Counted from the stretch's first letter, positions 6,456 through 13,758 are shown. The stretch: 15,811 nucleotides of DNA from JAKVJE01 sp047722305 (GCA_047722305.1 JBDNYM010000050.1:1-15811); one strand, 5' to 3'. Notes: a model not told the origin generated them from the letters alone. Made by a program: numbers and translations.

Positions 6456-8185
6456 CTACCAGGCGAGCATCCAGCTCAGCACCGGCGTGGACTGCAGGAA
6501 TACCAGCACGCACATCCCGACCAGCATGCCGAGCGACCAGAGGGCGGACTTGCGCAGCAGCGTGGACTCCTGCCCTTTCATCCCGATGGAGGTGGCGGCG
6601 ACGGTCAGGTTCTGCGGGCTGACCATCTTGCCGACCACGCCGCCGGACGAGTTCGCGCCCACGAACAGGTGGGCGAGATCGGGGCCGCCGGGGTGCTGCA
6701 GGCTGGAGCCGACCGTGAACTGCAGTTTGGCGAACAGGGCGTTCGACGAGGTGTCGGACCCGGTGATGGCCGTCCCCAGCCAGCCGATGACTGGCGAGAG
6801 GAACGCGAACGCGACGCCCGCGCTGGCCAGCCACTCGGCGATCCAGGTGGTCTGCCCGGAGAAGTTCATCACGTAGGCGATGGCGAGCACCAGGGCGATC
6901 GTCACCAGCGCCGTCCAGGCCCGGGCGATGGTGCTGCCCAGGCCGCGCAGCGCGGCGCCGTAGCCGATCTTGAACCTGCCGTTGTCGTTGAAGACCGCGT
7001 AGACGCCCGTTACCACCAGGGCGGCGACGAACAGGGTGGTGCCCGGGGATGACAGCCACTGCAGGCTGTAGATCGCACTCTGGCTGGAGACGGCGCGCCC
7101 CCGCCGGGCGCTTTCGTGAGCAGGTGCCCGTACAGGCCCGGCCAGGGGATCTTCAGATCCTGCGCGCTCAGCCAGGCGCCGACCGAGGCGACCAGCTTCG
7201 GCACGCCGAACATGACGATCACGATGGCGTAGGGGAGCACCGCCATCCAGACCCGCCCGGCGGTGAGTTTCTCATCCTCGACCTCCGAGGTGAACTCGGG
7301 CGGCGTCTTCGGCGTCCAGAACCGCAGCATGATGCTGGCCGCGGCGAAGGCGAGCAGCGTCGCGATGACGTCGGTGAGCTGATAGACGAACTTGTGCGCC
7401 GTCCACCACTGGGCCAGCGAGAACACCAGGCCGGTGGCGACCGCGAGCGGCCACAACTGCTTCACTCCGCGCCATTTGTCGATGACGAACACGACGAACA
7501 GCGGCACGATCCAGGCCACGATCGGGGTCTGGTGGGCGACGATCGAGGCGACGGCCTGGGCGCTCGCCTCGGCATGCGCCGGGTCGGAGGCGATCAGTCC
7601 GCCGGCGGTGGTGATCGGGATGGCCATGGCGCCGAATGCGACCGGCGCGGTGTTGGCCACCAGCACGGCGATGGCGGCCCGAATCGGCGGGATGCCGAGG
7701 CCGACCAGCATGACGCCGGTGATGGCCACCGGTGCCCCGAACCCGGCCAGGGCTTCCAGCAGGCCCCCGAAGCAGAAGGCGATGAGCATGGCCTGGATGC
7801 GGACGTCGCCGCGGCCGACCGCGTTGAACACGCGCCGCAGGTCTTCGAAGCGGCCGCTGATGACGGTCACCTCGTAGAACCAGATGGCGGTGATCATGAT
7901 CCAGGCGATCGGGAACAGTCCGTAGGCTGCGCCCTGGGTGGCCGTCAGCGCGGCGAGCCCGGCCGGCATCCCCATCCCCACGATGGCGACGATGAGCGCG
8001 CTGGCCAGGGCGGCGACGGCCGACCAGAGGGCGCTGACGCGAAAGCCGCCGAGGAAGATGAAGAACACCGCCAGTGGCACCAGCGACACGAGGGCGGTGA
8101 TGATCAGGCTCTGGCCGATGAGACCGTCGGTTTGGTTGGGCAGGAAGCTTGCGGCGTGAGCAGCACCCGTTGCGAGCGTATTCAT
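6456..8185 (-). pseudogene. lldP: L-lactate permease (LctP/LldP family), frameshifted
   Basis: LctP proteins are multi-helix membrane carriers that take up L-lactate (also glycolate) with protons. The gene starts at the ATG at 8185, with GGAAGG six bases upstream. The first frame encodes about 361 residues with family features such as FCFGGLLEALAGFGAPVAIT and NTAPVAFGAMAIPI. At a C5 run on the plus strand (7098-7102) the frame is lost, and the first frame stops at 7010 after 391 codons. The second frame continues the family sequence (AIYSLQWLSSPGTTLFVAAL, then VGANSSGGVVGKMVSPQNL) to the stop at 6456. Adding one base in the run restores a 576-residue protein, close to the usual family length. 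No other lesion is seen. This is a recent pseudogene or a homopolymer sequencing error. Confidence 0.88.
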
Positions 8186-8237
8186 GGAAAACCTTCCGTC
8201 GACTCCGATGTCGCAGTGGACGCTACGGAAGGTTTCC
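8186..8237. repeat. Inverted repeat over the lactate permease promoter and RBS
   Basis: GGAAAACCTTCCGT (8186-8199) and ACGGAAGGTTTCC (8225-8237) are reverse complements apart from one extra A. Each arm is itself a small dyad: GGAA-n4-TTCC in one, GGAA-n3-TTCC in the other. One arm lies in the spacer between -35 and -10, and the other covers the Shine-Dalgarno and abuts the ATG. This is the layout of a paired repressor operator. If transcription began further upstream it could instead form an RNA hairpin hiding the RBS. Confidence 0.6.
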
Positions 8238-8248
8238 GGCCGTGACAA
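8220..8248 (-). promoter_or_regulatory. Promoter of the lactate permease gene
   Basis: On the minus strand the -35 is TTGTCA (8243-8248, 5/6 match) and the -10 is TAGCGT (8220-8225), separated by exactly 17 bases. Transcription would start near 8213, giving a leader of about 28 bases. The 8249-8371 stretch upstream holds nothing else that I recognise. Confidence 0.6.
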
Positions 8249-8371
8249 CGATTTGAGATACAAGTTCGGACGTGCCGGATGCGGCGGTCTCTCGGCGGCC
8301 TCAGGTGCAGGCGCGCTGCGGAGACGGGCCCGGCGCCTCGCTCCTCCCGTGTCGAGGCCGTCCCGGGCCCC

Positions 8372-9931
8372 TCATCGCTGTGGCCCCGCGTCTGTACGCT
8401 GTCGACGCACGACGACCAGGATCACACCGGCCGCGATCAGTGCCGCGGCGAGCACCAGCGCCGTCCAGCCGATGACTCCGAACCCGGCCCCGTAGGCGGA
8501 GACGGTGGCGTCGAGCCGGTGCTGGGCGATGATCCGGGCCACGATCTGCTTCCCCTCCGGACTGTCGGGCAGGGCCTGGGCCGACATCAGCGCGGCGCGG
8601 GCCGCCGCGCCGATCTGTGCGCTCTCGTCGTGCAGTCGTGCGGCGACGTGCTGCACGGTGAAGGTGCTGAGGAAGGCGACGCCGAAGGAGGCGCCGATCT
8701 GCTGACTGGTGCTGAGCATGGCGTTCGCCAGCCCGGAGCGGGCCTCGGCGACGCCGCGGGTGCCGGCCGACATCGCCGGCCCGAACACGAAGCCCAGCCC
8801 GAACCCGCCGATCAGCAGGCCGGTGAGCACATCCCCGGCATAGCCGCTGCTGGGCGTGATCTGCGACAGGAACCAGAACGCCACCGCGACCGCGCCCAGC
8901 CCCAGGGGGAAGGCGGCCTTGATGCCCCAGCGCGGCACCACCAGCAGGTTGGCGACGAAGCTGCCCAGGATGAGTGTGACGATCAGCGGCAGGAAGGCCA
9001 GGCCCGACTGAGTGGCCGTCCAGTGCAGGGTGTCCTGGAAGTAGTAGTTGGCGGTGATGACCGAGCCGATCTGCACCCAGCCGGCCAGGGCGAGGACGCC
9101 GTAGGCCGAGGCGCGCCCGGGATTCCAGAGGATGCCCAGCGGCAGCAGGGGGTCGGCGGCCCGCCACTCGCGCAGCAGGAACAGCCCGGCGCAGCTGCCG
9201 GCGGCGACCAGCCAGCCGATGGTCGCAGTCGAGTGCCAGCTGGTGCGTCCCGCCTCGGAGAACCCGTAGACCAGGCTGAACACGGCGCCGCAGCCGAGCA
9301 CGAGCCCCAGCAGGTCGGCGAACAGCGGCTGGCGGTCGACGGCCCCGAGTCCCCGCAGGCGCAGCACGCCGATCCCCGCGACGAGGCCGATGCCGAGGTT
9401 GATGAACAGGCACCAGCGCCAGTCGAGGGCATCTGTGATGACGCCGCCCAGCAGCAGCCCGACGGCGGCGCCGATGCCGCCGGTGGCGCCGAACAGGGCG
9501 AAGGCGCGTGCCCGGCTGCGGGCCTCGGTGAAGGTGCGGCTGAGCATGGAGAGGTTGGTCGGCGCCAGCACACCGGCGAACATCCCCTGCACGGTGCGGG
9601 CGGCGGCCAGCCAGATGAAGCTCTGCGCCAGGCCGCCGGCCAGGCTGGCCAGCGCGAAGCCGCAGACGGCGACGAGATAGGCGACGCGCAGGTCGAGCAG
9701 CTGCACCAGCTTGCCACCGAAGATCACCAGCCCGCCGAAGGCGAGCGTGTAGGCGGTGACGATCCACTGCCGCTGCTGGTCGTCGAAATGCAGATCGGTC
9801 TGGATGCTGGGGAGGGCCACGGAGATGATGGTCATGTCCATGACGATCATCAGCTGGGCGAGGATCACGCAGAACAGGGCGGTGGCGGTGCGGCTGCGCC
9901 CCGGGCGGACGGTGGTGGGCGACTCGGTCAT
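8372..9931 (-). CDS. MFS drug efflux transporter, DHA2 (EmrB/QacA) family
   Basis: The 519-residue protein has about 14 membrane segments and belongs to the proton-driven multidrug exporter family. Motif D1 is recognisable as MDMTIISVALP (31-41), and WRW follows the loop after TM5, as in EmrB/QacA proteins. Motif A (GGKLVQLLDLR, 72-82) lacks the usual Asp-Arg/Gly-Arg core. The motif C segment (GATGGIGAAVGLLLGG) lacks the usual Pro. The start ATG at 9931 follows CGAGG with a short spacer. The divergent tetR gene and the operator pair in between indicate that the transporter is repressed until its ligand binds the regulator. Substrate cannot be told from sequence. Confidence 0.9.
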   Translation of the reverse strand: MTESPTTVRPGRSRTATALFCVILAQLMIVMDMTIISVALPSIQTDLHFDDQQRQWIVTAYTLAFGGLVIFGGKLVQLLDLRVAYLVAVCGFALASLAGGLAQSFIWLAAARTVQGMFAGVLAPTNLSMLSRTFTEARSRARAFALFGATGGIGAAVGLLLGGVITDALDWRWCLFINLGIGLVAGIGVLRLRGLGAVDRQPLFADLLGLVLGCGAVFSLVYGFSEAGRTSWHSTATIGWLVAAGSCAGLFLLREWRAADPLLPLGILWNPGRASAYGVLALAGWVQIGSVITANYYFQDTLHWTATQSGLAFLPLIVTLILGSFVANLLVVPRWGIKAAFPLGLGAVAVAFWFLSQITPSSGYAGDVLTGLLIGGFGLGFVFGPAMSAGTRGVAEARSGLANAMLSTSQQIGASFGVAFLSTFTVQHVAARLHDESAQIGAAARAALMSAQALPDSPEGKQIVARIIAQHRLDATVSAYGAGFGVIGWTALVLAAALIAAGVILVVVRRQRTDAGPQR

Positions 9932-9961
9932 ACGACCTCGATTCGAAGAGAATATTCATTC

Positions 9962-9975
9962 GGAATAATCATTCC
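9962..9975. promoter_or_regulatory. Operator copy 1 for the TetR regulator
   Basis: GGAATAATCATTCC is an imperfect palindrome (GGAAT-n4-ATTCC) placed at about +2 to +15 of the efflux transcript. Related half-sites continue to its left (GAATATTCATTC, 9950-9961), which may extend the site. Confidence 0.65.
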
Positions 9976-9983
9976 ATTTGGCG

Positions 9984-10012
9984 AGTATCGTCCCCGAGGA
10001 CAGCCGTGTCAA
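9984..10012 (-). promoter_or_regulatory. Promoter of the DHA2 efflux gene
   Basis: On the minus strand the -35 is a perfect TTGACA (10007-10012) and the -10 is GATACT (9984-9989), 17 bases apart. The predicted start near 9977 lies just before one operator copy, and the other copy touches the -35. This is the clearest promoter in the window. Confidence 0.75.
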
Positions 10013-10026
10013 GGAATAACCATTCC
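10013..10026. promoter_or_regulatory. Operator copy 2 for the TetR regulator
   Basis: GGAATAACCATTCC differs from copy 1 at one base and lies directly next to the -35 of the efflux promoter. The two centres are 51 bp apart, about five helical turns. A weak TAGCAT (10045-10050) could be the tetR -10, which would put this operator over the tetR -35 and allow autorepression. Confidence 0.65.
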
Positions 10027-10074
10027 GTTTCGCGGGTCGCGCGATAGCATCGCTGTAACGGAGGGGGGACGGCC

Positions 10075-10710
10075 ATGCCGAAGGTCAGCGCCGAGTACGA
10101 GCAGCAGCAGCAGCGCCAGATCGTCGTCGCCGCCCGCCGGCTGTTCGCCGAGCAGGGTATCCATCCCACGCGCATGGCCGACGTGATCGCGGCGGCCGGC
10201 GTCTCCGCCAGCACGCTGTACCGGCACTTCCGCAGCAAGGAGGACCTCATCCTCGCCTCCACGACGCAGAAGCTCGCCGACGTGACCGACTACGTGCAAA
10301 GCCTTCGGAACGCTCCGGACGATCTCACCCCGGGGCAGGCGCTCCTCGGGTGGCTGGAGAGCGGGATGGGGGAGTTCGCCGGAACGGACTTCGACGTGGC
10401 CGCCCAGCTGGCGTTGAACATCTGGGCCGAGGGGCGTCGCAATCCGGTGCTGCGCGAGCAGGTCGTCGCCGGGCACCGGCTGGTCGTGGCCGCGGTGACC
10501 GATGTCGCCCGCGAGTGGCGGCGGCGCGGCAAGCTGCGGGCCGACCTCGACCCGGAGACCGTGGCCCGCGTGATGTGGAGCTACGCGGAGGGACTCATCG
10601 TGCGTTCCGCGCTGTCCGAGACGATCTCGCTGGCCGATGCCGAGGCCGATCTCGACCGGCTCCTGCTCGCCGAGTCCGGGCCCGCCCCTGCTGTTGCTCC
10701 TGCCGAGTAG
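10075..10710 (+). CDS. TetR/AcrR-family transcriptional repressor
   Basis: The 211-residue protein has a typical N-terminal TetR DNA-binding domain (about 10-60): AARRLFAEQGIHPTRMADVI, then AGVSASTLYRHFRSKEDLI, where the recognition helix is SASTLYRHF. The C-terminal all-helical part is a ligand-binding and dimer domain with no residues that identify the ligand. The ATG at 10075 follows a strong GGAGGGG. It is transcribed divergently from the DHA2 efflux gene across two matching operators, so it most likely represses that gene and perhaps itself. A Gln-rich run (9-13) precedes helix 1. The tgt start lies 11 bases after its stop. Confidence 0.92.
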   Translation: MPKVSAEYEQQQQRQIVVAARRLFAEQGIHPTRMADVIAAAGVSASTLYRHFRSKEDLILASTTQKLADVTDYVQSLRNAPDDLTPGQALLGWLESGMGEFAGTDFDVAAQLALNIWAEGRRNPVLREQVVAGHRLVVAAVTDVAREWRRRGKLRADLDPETVARVMWSYAEGLIVRSALSETISLADAEADLDRLLLAESGPAPAVAPAE

Positions 10711-10713
10711 CAT
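10708..10713 (+). promoter_or_regulatory. Possible -10 for a leaderless tgt transcript
   Basis: TAGCAT overlaps the tetR stop and lies eight bases before the GTG of tgt, which has no Shine-Dalgarno. This spacing would place transcription start at or next to the start codon. No clear -35 is seen. Confidence 0.35.
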
Positions 10714-10721
10714 CTGACCCC

Positions 10722-11933
10722 GTGCTCACCTTCGAGATCCGCACCCGGCTGCCGGGTTCCAACGGGCGGACCGGCGTCATCCACACGCCCCATGGCGACA
10801 TCCGCACCCCCGCGTTCATCCCGGTGGGCACGCAGGCCGCGGTGAAGGCGGTGCTGCCCGAGTCGATGACGCAGCTGGGGGCGCAGGCGCTGCTGGCCAA
10901 CGCGTACCACCTGTATCTGCAGCCCGGGCCGGAGCTCGTCGACGCCGCCGGCGGACTGGGTCGGTTCATGAACTGGCCGGGCCCGACGTTCACCGACTCG
11001 GGCGGGTTCCAGGTGATGAGCCTCGGCTCCGGGTTCAAGAAGACCCTGGCCATGGATGTGACCGGTCTGAAGCGCGACGACGTGGTCGCCCCCGGCAAAG
11101 AGCGCATGGCGCACGTGGACGAGGACGGCGTCACGTTCAAGTCGTTCCGCGACGGGTCGACGCACCGGTTCACGCCGGAGGTGTCGATGGGCATCCAGCA
11201 CCGTCTCGGGGCGGACGTCATGTTCGCCTTCGACGAGCTCACCACGCTGATGAACACCCGCGGCTACCAGGAGGAGGCTCTGGAACGCACCCGCCGCTGG
11301 GCGGTGCGCTGCCTGAACGAGCATCACCGGCTCGCCGCCGCGCGCCGCGACCGCCCGGAGCAGGCGCTGTTCGGGGTGCTGCAGGGCGCCAACTACGAGG
11401 ACCTGCGCCGGAGGGCCGCCGCCGACCTGGGGGCGATGGACTTCGACGGCTACGGCCTGGGCGGCGCGATCGAGAAGCGGCGCCTGGGCGAGATCGTGCG
11501 GTGGATGACCGACGTGCTGCCCGAGGCCCGGCCGCGTCATCTGCTGGGCATCAGCGAGCCCGACGACATGTTCGCCGCCGTCGAGAACGGCGTGGACACC
11601 TTCGACTGCGTCTCGCCCACCCGGGTGGCGCGCAATGCGGCGGTGTACGCGTCCACCGGCCGCTACAACGTGGTGCAGGCACGCTTCCGCCGCGACCTGG
11701 GGCCGCTCGACGCGGGCTGCGACTGCTACACGTGCATGCACTATTCGCGCGCCTACCTGCATCATCTCTTCAAGGCGCACGAGATGAACGCCTCGACGCT
11801 GGCCAGCATCCACAACGAGCGTTTCATCGTGCGCCTGGTGGACGGGATGCGGTCGGCGATCGACGCGGGCCGCTTCGCCGAGTACCGGGACGAGACCCTG
11901 GGCCGCTACTACGGCACTGAACGGGCGGCCTGA
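10722..11933 (+). CDS. tgt: tRNA-guanine(34) transglycosylase
   Basis: Tgt exchanges guanine at the wobble position of GUN-anticodon tRNAs (Tyr, His, Asn, Asp) for preQ1, or for queuine in salvage-type enzymes. The 403-residue product shows the full active site: FTDSGGFQVMSL with Asp92, GVLQGANYEDLR (219-228), the nucleophile Asp295 in TFDCVSPTRVARN, and the zinc ligands Cys333, Cys335, Cys338 and His364. The LQGA stretch replaces the VQGG of enterobacterial enzymes. The GTG at 10722 is chosen from the start of homology. No queuosine synthesis gene is present nearby, but a queuosine-precursor transporter lies just downstream on the other strand, suggesting use of an imported base. Confidence 0.95.
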   Translation: MLTFEIRTRLPGSNGRTGVIHTPHGDIRTPAFIPVGTQAAVKAVLPESMTQLGAQALLANAYHLYLQPGPELVDAAGGLGRFMNWPGPTFTDSGGFQVMSLGSGFKKTLAMDVTGLKRDDVVAPGKERMAHVDEDGVTFKSFRDGSTHRFTPEVSMGIQHRLGADVMFAFDELTTLMNTRGYQEEALERTRRWAVRCLNEHHRLAAARRDRPEQALFGVLQGANYEDLRRRAAADLGAMDFDGYGLGGAIEKRRLGEIVRWMTDVLPEARPRHLLGISEPDDMFAAVENGVDTFDCVSPTRVARNAAVYASTGRYNVVQARFRRDLGPLDAGCDCYTCMHYSRAYLHHLFKAHEMNASTLASIHNERFIVRLVDGMRSAIDAGRFAEYRDETLGRYYGTERAA

Positions 11934-11956
11934 AGCGGTGCCCTCCACAGCCGCGT

Positions 11957-11987
11957 CCTGAGCCCTGGACTGTCCTCAGGCGCTGAG
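11957..11987. terminator. Possible bidirectional terminator between tgt and yhhQ
   Basis: CCTGAG (11957-11962) pairs with CTCAGG (11975-11980), and CTCAG (11975-11979) also pairs with CTGAG (11983-11987). The structure sits between convergent genes but has no T-run, so it is weak. Confidence 0.3.
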
Positions 11988-12034
11988 ACCGCGCGGGCTC
12001 TTAAACGGCCTGCTCCCCCCCGTGGCTCGGGCCT

Positions 12035-12757
12035 TCAGGACAACTGCACCGCCGCCCGCTCGTCCGGCCGCAGGTAGTCGGGCTCGTGCCGTTTCAGCGC
12101 CCTGATGGTGGGGTAGGTGATCGGCAGCAGCACGACTTCGAGCAGGGTCTTGTAGAGGAAGCCCAGCACCGTGTAGTTCGCGATGGCCGCGAACCCGTGG
12201 ATGCCGATCGCCGGCGCCGCGATCAGGCAGAAGGCCAGGGTGTCGGCGAACTCGCCCACCACGGTCGACCCGATCAGCCGCACCCAGAGCAGCTTCTCGT
12301 CGGTGGCGCGCTTGATGAGCACCAGCGTGAACGAGTTCAGCAGCTGCCCCAGCGAGTAGCCGACCAGCGAGGCGATGAGGATGCGCGGCGCGGTGAGCCC
12401 CAGCACGTCGCGGAAAGCGTGCTGGCCGGTGTACCCGGGTGCGCCGGGCAGGACCAGCACCAGCTGGAAGTACAGCACCGCGCCGATGTTGATGCAGAAT
12501 CCGAGCAGGATGGCCAGCCGGGCGCGGCGGAAGCCGTAGACCTCGCTGAGCACGTCGCCCAGCACGTAGGTGAGCGGGAACAACAGGAAGCCCCCGTCGG
12601 TGAAGATCGGGAACCCCCACACCGGGCCGAACAGCACGCCCTTCGTCGCCGAGATGTTCGAGATGACGTAGAGGCTGGCGAACACCGTCATCACCACCGG
12701 GTAGTAGCGGGGCGAGGCGGAGGCGAAGCGGGGGCGTGCCGCCCCGGAAGTGGTCAT
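12035..12757 (-). CDS. yhhQ: YhhQ-family queuosine precursor transporter
   Basis: The 240-residue membrane protein belongs to the YhhQ (DUF165/Vut_1) family, whose members import queuosine precursors such as preQ0, preQ1 or queuine. Signature parts are NISATKGV (34-41), then TDGGFLLFPLTYVLGDVLSE (53-72) with VYGFRRAR following it, and a later GEFADTLAF. About six membrane helices can be seen. The ATG at 12757 starts just before the conserved region and has no Shine-Dalgarno; TAGAAT ends seven bases before it. It converges with tgt, 101 bases apart. Together they fit import plus tRNA insertion of a queuosine precursor. Confidence 0.9.
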   Translation of the reverse strand: MTTSGAARPRFASASPRYYPVVMTVFASLYVISNISATKGVLFGPVWGFPIFTDGGFLLFPLTYVLGDVLSEVYGFRRARLAILLGFCINIGAVLYFQLVLVLPGAPGYTGQHAFRDVLGLTAPRILIASLVGYSLGQLLNSFTLVLIKRATDEKLLWVRLIGSTVVGEFADTLAFCLIAAPAIGIHGFAAIANYTVLGFLYKTLLEVVLLPITYPTIRALKRHEPDYLRPDERAAVQLS

Positions 12758-12764
12758 GAGCGGA

Positions 12765-12770
12765 ATTCTA
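12765..12770 (-). promoter_or_regulatory. -10 box of a probable leaderless yhhQ promoter
   Basis: The minus strand reads TAGAAT, then seven bases, then ATG. This geometry puts the transcript start at the start codon, as in actinobacterial leaderless genes. The -35 region (about 12788-12793) has no recognisable hexamer. Confidence 0.55.
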
Positions 12771-12809
12771 GGCGGGGCGGGGGTCTCGGCTGAGGTTGCC
12801 GGCTGGCCC

Positions 12810-12866
12810 GGAAGCCCGGTCGGCCCTGGTCGAGGGTGCCGGCCAGGTCCTGAGTCCCCGGCTTCC
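12810..12866. other. Imperfect fold-back in the yhhQ/Nudix divergent interval
   Basis: GGAAGCCCGG (12810-12819) and CCGGCTTCC (12858-12866) pair with one bulge, and CCTGG (12825-12829) can pair with CCAGG (12843-12847) inside. It lies upstream of both predicted promoters, so it would be a DNA element rather than a transcribed RNA unless an unseen promoter exists. In GC-rich DNA this may be chance. Confidence 0.25.
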
Positions 12867-12992
12867 AGGAGTGCGTACGCTGCCGCACATTGATCGCGCG
12901 CTGCCTGGGATATGAGCTTCGCGCTCGCCGCTTGAACATGCGGAAGTCTGCCGGCGCCATCCCCGATCGCCGCCTGCGCCGCCCCGATCGAT

Positions 12993-13006
12993 GTGCGCCA
13001 GCGCAC
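12993..13006. promoter_or_regulatory. Perfect palindrome upstream of the Nudix gene
   Basis: GTGCGC-CA-GCGCAC is a perfect 6-bp inverted repeat about 30 bases before the predicted -10. It is placed where an activator or repressor could bind. No known regulator is assigned. Confidence 0.35.
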
Positions 13007-13035
13007 GCCGCCCGCGGAGACCGGGCTCGGGCGGC

Positions 13036-13041
13036 CATAAT
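13036..13041 (+). promoter_or_regulatory. -10 box of a probable leaderless Nudix-gene promoter
   Basis: CATAAT (5/6 match to TATAAT) is followed by seven bases and the ATG at 13049, again the leaderless spacing. If the start were the ATG at 13040 instead, the -10 would overlap the coding sequence. Confidence 0.5.
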
Positions 13042-13048
13042 GGGGCGC

Positions 13049-13615
13049 ATGAGCATCGTCGGCACTCCTGATTTCCCCGAGCATCACGACCGTCCGAACG
13101 AGAACCCCGGGTGGCTCTCCGACCGGGAGATGGCCTGGGTGCGCTCGCGGGTGCCGATCGTCTACGTGGAGGCGCTGCCGGTGCGGGTGGACGACCTGGG
13201 CCGGGTGCGCGAGGTGGGGCTGCTGCTGCGCGTGTCCGACTCGGGCGTGATCGCGCGCACGATCGTGTCGGGGCGGGTGCGCCACACCGAGAGCCTGCGC
13301 GAGGCACTGCTGCGGCACCTGGAGAACGACCTGGGCCCGATGGCGTTCCCGCAGGTGCCGGCGAGCTCGGTGCCGGGTGCGGTCGCCGAGTACTTCCCGG
13401 TGCCCGACGACGACTCGGAGTTCAGCGACGACCGCCAGCACGCGGTGTCGCTGGCGTACGTGGTGCCGGTGACGGGCAGCTGCCAGCCGCGGCAGGATGC
13501 GCTGGAGCTGAGCTGGGTGACGCCGGACGAGGCGCGCTCGGACGAGATCACCGGCGACATGATCGGCAACCGGGGCGTGCTGGTCGCGCGTCTGCTGGCA
13601 TCGGTGAACGCCTGA
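13049..13615 (+). CDS. Degenerate Nudix-fold protein (DUF4916-like)
   Basis: The 188-residue soluble protein resembles the actinobacterial DUF4916 group within the Nudix superfamily. The Nudix box would be residues 75-97. Gly75, Glu81, Arg89, Leu91 and Gly96 are in register with GX5EX7REUXEEXGU. However, the catalytic Glu positions are His90, Asn93 and Asp94, so metal-dependent pyrophosphohydrolase activity is doubtful. Conserved-looking segments are WLSDREMAWVRSRVPIVYVE (22-41) and HAVSLAYVVPV (131-141). The start ATG at 13049 is preferred over 13040 because of the -10 spacing. It is transcribed divergently from yhhQ. Function is unknown, and a binding or regulatory role is possible. Confidence 0.8.
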   Translation: MSIVGTPDFPEHHDRPNENPGWLSDREMAWVRSRVPIVYVEALPVRVDDLGRVREVGLLLRVSDSGVIARTIVSGRVRHTESLREALLRHLENDLGPMAFPQVPASSVPGAVAEYFPVPDDDSEFSDDRQHAVSLAYVVPVTGSCQPRQDALELSWVTPDEARSDEITGDMIGNRGVLVARLLASVNA

Positions 13616-13677
13616 GCGGTCTGCCGCGGCTGGCCGGTTGAGCCGTCCGCACGGCCCGAGCGCCTCTCCCGCACACT

Positions 13678-13758
13678 GCCGAACTCCGGAGAGCGGTCAG
13701 CCGACCGCCGAAATCAGGGTGCAGGGCGCCTGAGCTCGGCCGTTCCCCTGAGTTCGGC
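13678..13758. repeat. Four-copy 12-bp fold-back array between convergent genes
   Basis: Copies of a CCTGAGTTCGGC motif occur as reverse complements at 13678-13689 and 13707-13718 and directly at 13729-13740 and 13747-13758. The outer pair matches at 11 of 12 positions and the inner pair at 10 of 12, so a nested two-stem fold can form. GCGGTC-AGCC-GACCGC (13693-13708) adds another hairpin and overlaps the second copy by two bases. It lies between the Nudix stop and the ybaK stop. It may act as a two-way terminator or be a dispersed palindromic repeat. No T-run is present. I see no gene in 13616-13814. Confidence 0.6.

Noticed and set aside
8279..10186. 635-codon plus-strand frame opposite the efflux gene
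   Set aside because: Gly/Gln/Asp/Ala-rich shadow translation with no domain. The minus-strand MFS frame has clear membrane segments and motifs.
12758..13048. PreQ1 riboswitch for the queuosine-precursor transporter
   Set aside because: No preQ1 aptamer blocks are seen, and the predicted transcript starts at the start codon, leaving no leader.
12758..13441. Longer yhhQ reading frame extending to 13441
   Set aside because: The extension crosses the divergent promoter region and overlaps the Nudix gene antisense. Family similarity begins after the ATG at 12757.
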